This document shows, piece after piece, positions 4,188-7,967 of a stretch of DNA of 7,967 nt. This stretch comes from Lentisphaeria bacterium UBA1724 (GTDB lineage: Bacteria; Verrucomicrobiota; Lentisphaeria; Oligosphaerales; Oligosphaeraceae). Every line of letters starts with the position of its first letter. The stretch's first letter is position 1. Under the pieces are notes generated by a model, which was not told the origin of the DNA, ran no database searches, and saw only the letters and a program-made list of their open reading frames with translations. The translations under genes and the position numbers were made by a program. Location of the stretch: the NCBI GenBank assembly GCA_002315885.1, contig DCIO01000083.1, positions 66,216 through 74,182 of the forward strand. The letters are read 5' to 3'.

Positions 4188-5791
4188 AGAAGCTGAATCC
4201 CATTACAATTAAGCGCCTGAAGCGCTTCCGTCAGCTCAAGCGCGGGTGGTGGAGTTTCCTACTGCTTGTGGTGCTCTATCTCCTGACCCTGGGAGCGGAA
4301 CTATTCTGCAATGCGCGACCGTTGCTGATGCGTCACGAAGGAAAGTGGTATTTTCCCGCTTTCCGATTCTATCCCGAGAATGCCTTCGTGAAGGATGGCA
4401 CGCCCCACCAGGCCGACTACCTGGCACTGGACCGTGAGGGAGCATTTGCGCAGGACTTCGTCCTCTGGGCGCCTGTGAAAAATGACCCATACCGCATTGT
4501 CCCGAAAGACGAGCTGACGCCATCCCTGCTGGAAATTGTCAGACTCCTCCCTCAACCCCGCGTAGCCAGCCTGACACTAAAACCCGACTTGACGATTACG
4601 AAGGCCACGGGGCTGGAGACCCTCTGGAAAGGAGATGGCGCCCCCGAAGATTCCACGGGACGCGCCTTGGAAGAACTCTGGCAGTTGTCCGATGAACTCA
4701 CCCCTGCATTGGCGCCACGCTGGGCAGGACAGGCAGTCCCCAGTTATTCCGTCACCCTGATTCCGCAATCCGGAGTCAAATACCCGCCCGTAGAGTTGGT
4801 ATTCGCCGCGGCTGACACCCCACGCGCCGGCGGCCGAAAGACCCTCCGCGTTCGCGCCCTGGAAGTCCTGGGAGATACGAAGGACAACGCGCCACGCATC
4901 TGGAAATTCGCCGCAACCGAGGAGCTCCCCGCTTCCAACGAAACAACCTACACCGCACTCACGGAAGAGCTGCGAAAACAAATCGCCGACGCGCGGCAGA
5001 GTGTCCGGAAAGGCGAGTTATTCGCCCCCGTGGAATGCACACTAGCTGACGGACGACTCTACAAGCTCACCGTGGAACGGGAGGAAGTGCGCTTCCCATT
5101 CCGACCCGTGACAGGACATTGGATGGGCATCGACAACGCTGGACGGGATGTCTTCGCACGAATCTTCTACGCACTGCGCATCGCACTGAATTTCGGATTG
5201 CTTCTGGTACTCTTCTCCATGGCGGGAGGCACCTTCGTCGGAATCCTCCAGGGATACCGCGGGGGACTGACAGATCTGCTGGGACAGCGCTTCATTGAAA
5301 TCTGGAGCGCCATGCCCTTCCTGTATGTGATGATCCTCATGGGCTCCATCTACGGCGCGGGTTTCACGTTGCTACTGGTCTGCTATGCACTCTTCAACTG
5401 GATCGGCATCTCACACTATATGCGTGCGGAGGCCTTCCGCCTGCGGAAAATGCCCTTCGTGGAAGCCGCCAGATGCCTGGGACTCTCAGGGTGGCAAATC
5501 GCATTCAAGCACATCCTCCCCAATGCGCTGGTGCCCCTAGTCACGCTATTCCCCTTCTCACTGGTGGGCGCCATCGGCTCACTGGCCGCATTGGATTACC
5601 TGGGCTTTGGACTCCCCGTCCCCACTCCGAGTCTGGGTGAAATGCTCTCCCAGGCACAATCCGAACGGGCCGCCTGGTGGCTGACACTATTCCCCTCATT
5701 GGCACTGTTCGCCGTCATGCTCCTGGCGGTATTCGTGGGAGAAGGCATCCGCAACGCCTTCGACCCCAGACGACAGCAGAGACTGTCATAA
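4184..5791 (+). CDS. yejE: YejE-like ABC transporter permease with a large periplasmic insertion
   Basis: A 535-residue inner-membrane permease of the OppC/DppC/YejE family, which with YejB, the ATPase YejF and the binding protein YejA imports oligopeptides (microcin C in E. coli). The N-terminal cytoplasmic segment, first membrane helix (about 22-41) and the motif PLLMRHEGKWYFPAF (46-60), then the LWAP segment (94-97), are YejE hallmarks. The core resumes at GHWMGIDNAGRDV (311-323). Further helices lie at about 332-356, 374-392, 395-412, 450-475 and 500-520; the EAA loop is at 427-447 (EAARCLGLSG, then ILPN). E. coli YejE has about 341 residues; here some 180 additional residues lie between 100 and 305, predicted outside the membrane on the periplasmic face. 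The GTG start at 4184 has AGGAG (4170-4174) nine bases upstream and overlaps the previous stop. No other yej gene is adjacent. The stop codon is shared with the heptamer array. Confidence 0.9.
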   Translation: MKKLNPITIKRLKRFRQLKRGWWSFLLLVVLYLLTLGAELFCNARPLLMRHEGKWYFPAFRFYPENAFVKDGTPHQADYLALDREGAFAQDFVLWAPVKNDPYRIVPKDELTPSLLEIVRLLPQPRVASLTLKPDLTITKATGLETLWKGDGAPEDSTGRALEELWQLSDELTPALAPRWAGQAVPSYSVTLIPQSGVKYPPVELVFAAADTPRAGGRKTLRVRALEVLGDTKDNAPRIWKFAATEELPASNETTYTALTEELRKQIADARQSVRKGELFAPVECTLADGRLYKLTVEREEVRFPFRPVTGHWMGIDNAGRDVFARIFYALRIALNFGLLLVLFSMAGGTFVGILQGYRGGLTDLLGQRFIEIWSAMPFLYVMILMGSIYGAGFTLLLVCYALFNWIGISHYMRAEAFRLRKMPFVEAARCLGLSGWQIAFKHILPNALVPLVTLFPFSLVGAIGSLAALDYLGFGLPVPTPSLGEMLSQAQSERAAWWLTLFPSLALFAVMLLAVFVGEGIRNAFDPRRQQRLS

Positions 5792-5817
5792 TTCTCAATT
5801 CTCAATTCTCAATTCTC
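5790..5817 (+). repeat. Second heptamer array: four perfect AATTCTC units
   Basis: Four identical AATTCTC units (5790-5796, 5797-5803, 5804-5810, 5811-5817) followed by AATTGGG (5818-5824). The first two bases supply the last two of the permease stop codon TAA (5789-5791). Unit, orientation and placement directly behind a gene end match the array at 2154-2251. Confidence 0.97.
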
Positions 5818-5845
5818 AATTGGGAATCCAGAATATGGGGTGTAC

Positions 5846-5865
5846 CGACGGCGTCCTCGCCGTCG
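5846..5865. repeat. GC-rich palindrome with a TCCT loop
   Basis: CGACGGCG (5846-5853) and CGCCGTCG (5858-5865) are perfect inverted copies around TCCT. No T-run follows, so it is not a canonical terminator for the permease gene. It looks like a REP-type intergenic element. A further GC-rich palindrome is present at 7894-7908. Confidence 0.75.
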
Positions 5866-5914
5866 CAGATTGCGACCCCGCGTGGCATTTTGTCCGTAAT
5901 TGTCAATTTTGTCA

Positions 5915-5943
5915 TTGTCAATTCTCTTTTATGGAGTTATATT
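5915..5943 (+). promoter_or_regulatory. Candidate promoter of the S1 gene
   Basis: TTGTCA (5915-5920) and TATATT (5938-5943) have an optimal 17-bp spacer, giving a start near 5950 and a leader of about 87 bases before rpsA. The -35 hexamer is one of three TTGTCA copies here (also 5900-5905 and 5909-5914). The -10 box lies in the 11-mer GAGTTATATTA that is also found upstream of the rubrerythrin gene. If this promoter is used, the small ORF starting at 5944 would not be translated from its own start. Confidence 0.5.
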
Positions 5944-6030
5944 ATGCGGTTCGTCGTTCTATGTGGCGCAGGACGGCTTTCAATCATTTTCGCGCCGATG
6001 CATCCCAAACAGAGTAAACAAAAAACTTAA
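5944..6030 (+). CDS. Possible 28-codon leader ORF before the S1 gene
   Basis: The ORF begins with ATG at 5944, seven bases after GGAG (5933-5936), and reads MRFVVLCGAGRLSII to a basic C-terminal end, stopping at TAA (6028-6030). It ends six bases before the rpsA start, which has no ribosome binding site, so ribosomes ending here could reinitiate on rpsA. I recognise no family. The coincidence of a ribosome binding site and this spacing is the only support, and the promoter-like element at 5915-5943 would begin transcription after this ATG, so the two readings compete. Confidence 0.3.
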   Translation: MRFVVLCGAGRLSIIFAPMHPKQSKQKT

Positions 6031-6036
6031 CCCCGT

Positions 6037-7779
6037 ATGAGCAACATTGATCTAGACAACATGCCCTCGATGGAGGAACTGCTGAGTGGTGCCGCAACCA
6101 CCAAGGCCAATACCATCCAGGAAAACACCATCGTGAAAGGCACGATTGCCGAAAAGAAAGAAACCGGTATCCTTCTGGATGTCGGTGGCAAGGCGGAATC
6201 CTTCATCGACCGCAGCGACCTCAAGGACTTCGATACCCTGAATGTGGGTGATGTCCTGGATGTCTATGTGGAGCGCGTCGAAGGCGAGAACAGCGCCCCC
6301 CAGGTCTCCGTCAAGAAAGCCGAAGCTCAGCGTGCATGGGATGACATCGTCAGCAATCACGTCGAAGGTTCCATCATCAAGGGTAAGGTTGTCAGCCGCG
6401 TCAAGGGTGGTCTCATCGTTGATGTGGGTGTCGAGGCCTTCCTGCCTGGTTCCCAGGTCGATATCGGTGCCGTCCACGATCTGGACGTCTTCGTCGGCCA
6501 GGAAATGGACTTCAAGCTCATCAAGATCAACACCGAGCGCAAGAACGTGGTCCTCTCCCGCCGCGAGATCCTGGAAGAGGCTCGCGACAGCCAGCGTGCC
6601 AAGTTGCTGGACGAGCTGGAAGTGGGTCAGATCCGCAAGGGTATTGTCAAGAACATCACCGATTTTGGTGCCTTCGTGGACCTGAACGGCATGGATGGTC
6701 TGCTCCACATCACCGACATGAGCTGGAGCCGCGTCACCGATCCTCACACCATCGTGCACAAGGATCAGGAGATCGAGGTCATGATTCTGGAGGTCAACAA
6801 GGAGCGCAAGCGCGTCTCCCTGGGTCTCAAGCAGAAGGAAGGCAACCCCTGGGATACCGTCGAGGTCAAGTACCCCGCCAACAGCCGCGTCCACGGCAAA
6901 GTTGTCAACGTCATGCCTTATGGTGCATTTGTTGAGTTGGAAGAGGGCATCGAGGGTCTGATCCACGTCACCGAGATGAGCTGGACCAAGAAAGTCAACA
7001 AGGCTGGCGATATGCTGAATGTTGGTGACGAGGTCGACGCAGTTGTTCTGAATGTCAACAAGGAAGACCGCAAGATCTCCCTGGGTCTGCGTCAGGCTCA
7101 GTCCAATCCTTGGGAACTCATCAAGGAGAAGTATCCTCACGGTACCCGCATCAAGGGTAAGGTCCGCAACATGACTGGTTACGGTGCCTTCGTCCAGATC
7201 CAGGACGACATCGATGGTATGATCCACGTCTCCGACATGAGCTGGACCCGCAAGATCAATCATCCCAGCGAAGTCCTGCAGAAGGGCCAGGTCGTTGAGG
7301 CCGTCATCCTCGATGTGGATGTCGAGAACCAGCGCATCAGCCTCTCCATGAAGAAGCTGACCGATGATCCCTGGCAGAACATCCAGGACAAGTACAAGGT
7401 CGGTGATACCGTTTCCGGTAAGATCACCAAGCTGGCTTCCTTCGGCGCATTTGTGGAACTGGATGGCGGCATCGATGGCCTCATCCACATCTCCGAACTC
7501 TCCGATGACCGCGTGAACCGCGTCAAGGATGTGGTGGAAATCGGCCAGACCGTCACTGCCAAGGTGAAGAATATTTCCACCGACGAGCGCCGTATTGGTC
7601 TCACCATGAAGAGCGGCAATGCTCCCGCCGCTACCTTCGAGGAACGTCCCACCGCAGGTGCGACCTTCTCCAGCGAACCCGCCAGCGGACTGGGTGGCCT
7701 GGGCGCCGCATTTGATGCCGCACTGGACGCCAAGCAGGAGAATGACTCCATGGAAGTCAATGGCACCGAGGAAAAATAA
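6037..7779 (+). CDS. rpsA: 30S ribosomal protein S1, six S1 domains
   Basis: A 580-residue RNA-binding ribosomal protein that brings mRNA to the 30S subunit, above all mRNAs with weak Shine-Dalgarno sequences. Six S1 (OB-fold) repeats can be read at about residues 30-95, 108-178, 196-267, 281-354, 368-441 and 455-526. Domains 3 to 6 carry the classic pattern: GAFV at 211, 297, 383 and 470, then G-L/M-x-H-I/V about ten residues later. Domains 1 and 2 are more divergent, as in E. coli S1, where they dock on the ribosome. The tail (527-580) is Gly/Ala-rich then acidic and is not an S1 domain. The length is close to E. coli S1 (557). Codon use is strongly biased (GGT, CGC, ATC, GTC, AAG), as expected for a highly expressed gene. 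ATG at 6037 has no Shine-Dalgarno sequence; the preceding bases are A-rich and probably unstructured. A strong terminator follows. Confidence 0.97.
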   Translation: MSNIDLDNMPSMEELLSGAATTKANTIQENTIVKGTIAEKKETGILLDVGGKAESFIDRSDLKDFDTLNVGDVLDVYVERVEGENSAPQVSVKKAEAQRAWDDIVSNHVEGSIIKGKVVSRVKGGLIVDVGVEAFLPGSQVDIGAVHDLDVFVGQEMDFKLIKINTERKNVVLSRREILEEARDSQRAKLLDELEVGQIRKGIVKNITDFGAFVDLNGMDGLLHITDMSWSRVTDPHTIVHKDQEIEVMILEVNKERKRVSLGLKQKEGNPWDTVEVKYPANSRVHGKVVNVMPYGAFVELEEGIEGLIHVTEMSWTKKVNKAGDMLNVGDEVDAVVLNVNKEDRKISLGLRQAQSNPWELIKEKYPHGTRIKGKVRNMTGYGAFVQIQDDIDGMIHVSDMSWTRKINHPSEVLQKGQVVEAVILDVDVENQRISLSMKKLTDDPWQNIQDKYKVGDTVSGKITKLASFGAFVELDGGIDGLIHISELSDDRVNRVKDVVEIGQTVTAKVKNISTDERRIGLTMKSGNAPAATFEERPTAGATFSSEPASGLGGLGAAFDAALDAKQENDSMEVNGTEEK

Positions 7780-7804
7780 TCCTTAGTCCATAATCCAACA
7801 CAAT

Positions 7805-7836
7805 AAGGCCGCGCTCTTCGGAACGCGGCCTTTTTT
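7805..7836 (+). terminator. Intrinsic terminator of the S1 gene
   Basis: AAGGCCGCG (7805-7813) pairs perfectly with CGCGGCCTT (7824-7832) around a 10-base loop, and six T residues follow (7831-7836). It begins 25 bases after the rpsA stop codon, so S1 is the last gene of its transcript. Confidence 0.92.
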
Positions 7837-7837
7837 G

Positions 7838-7967
7838 TTGCCCCTCTTTTCGCTTGCGCCACGGGCGCGCGCTACACGAGGGGCGCACCTACGGGGACCG
7901 CCGGTCCCTCCTACCCTTCCGCGCCTCGGGGGGGGCTGCGCCTCTTGCCCCTCGTTTCGCTTGCGCC
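7838..7967. repeat. GC-rich noncoding stretch with 23-bp direct repeats and nested palindromes
   Basis: A 23-bp unit at 7838-7860 recurs at 7945-7967 with a single mismatch (7847 T, 7954 G), 107 bases apart; the second copy ends at the window edge and may continue. Part of the unit is present inverted: GCCCCTC (7840-7846) can pair with GAGGGGC (7878-7884), enclosing GCGCC-ACG-GGCGC (7856-7868). The nine-base ACGAGGGGC (7876-7884) is the exact complement of 7947-7955 in the second copy. GGGACCG-C-CGGTCCC (7894-7908) is another perfect palindrome. A run of eight G lies at 7928-7935. I see no gene here. Confidence 0.8.

Noticed and set aside
6052..7488. A 478-codon open frame on the minus strand inside rpsA
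   Set aside because: It is antisense to a confident, strongly codon-biased S1 gene; the bias (GAT, ATC, GTC, AAG) suppresses stop codons in the opposite frame. Its translation is a monotonous L/D/V/H/G mix with no family features.
7260..7862. A 200-codon open frame on the minus strand covering the rpsA end and its terminator
   Set aside because: It begins within the GC-rich repeat, reads through the terminator stem and is antisense to S1 domains 5 and 6; no family features.

Overview
The window looks like chromosomal DNA from an anaerobic bacterium of the PVC group, most likely Lentisphaerota (Victivallales or Oligosphaerales type). This is inferred from a pseudopilin with the [24 protein letters not shown] leader typical of the very large pseudopilin families in that phylum, a rubrerythrin, and a TM1266-type regulator tied to [FeFe]-hydrogenases. 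No rRNA or other phylogenetic anchor is present, so the phylum is an inference. All supported genes are on the + strand.

Layout: the 3' end of a tRNA-Gly with its terminator (1-64); a tRNA-His with its own promoter (130-249); a structured leader ending in an intrinsic terminator whose 5' arm can pair in a second, competing way (276-390); a TM1266-family regulator (429-674); a Lentisphaerota-type pseudopilin (720-1454); a complete rubrerythrin with terminator (1557-2153); a 98-bp array of fourteen heptamers (2154-2251); a DinJ/YafQ toxin-antitoxin pair (2319-2875); a noncoding stretch with a short tandem repeat and a strong inverted repeat (2876-3041); a SprT-like metalloprotease fused to DUF2786 (3042-4187), translationally coupled to a YejE-like ABC permease with a large periplasmic insertion (4184-5791); a second copy of the heptamer array fused to that gene's stop codon; a leader region with a GC-rich palindrome, a promoter-like element and a possible 28-codon leader ORF (5818-6036); ribosomal protein S1 with six S1 domains (6037-7779) and its terminator; and a GC-rich structured repeat up to the window edge.

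The genes do not form one pathway. The rubrerythrin and the TM1266 regulator fit an oxygen-sensitive, hydrogen-metabolising lifestyle, but no hydrogenase gene is in view. The tRNAs and S1 are translation genes. The most unusual items are: (i) the possible transcription-attenuation leader before the TM1266 gene, (ii) a tRNA-His in which the near-universal G19-C56 tertiary pair is replaced by A19-U56, (iii) an orphan YejE permease with about 180 extra residues, coupled to a SprT-DUF2786 fusion instead of to yejA/B/F, (iv) the heptamer arrays, and (v) an S1 gene with no Shine-Dalgarno sequence placed just behind a small ORF that has one. All structures and family assignments come from reading the sequence by eye; no search or folding program was run.
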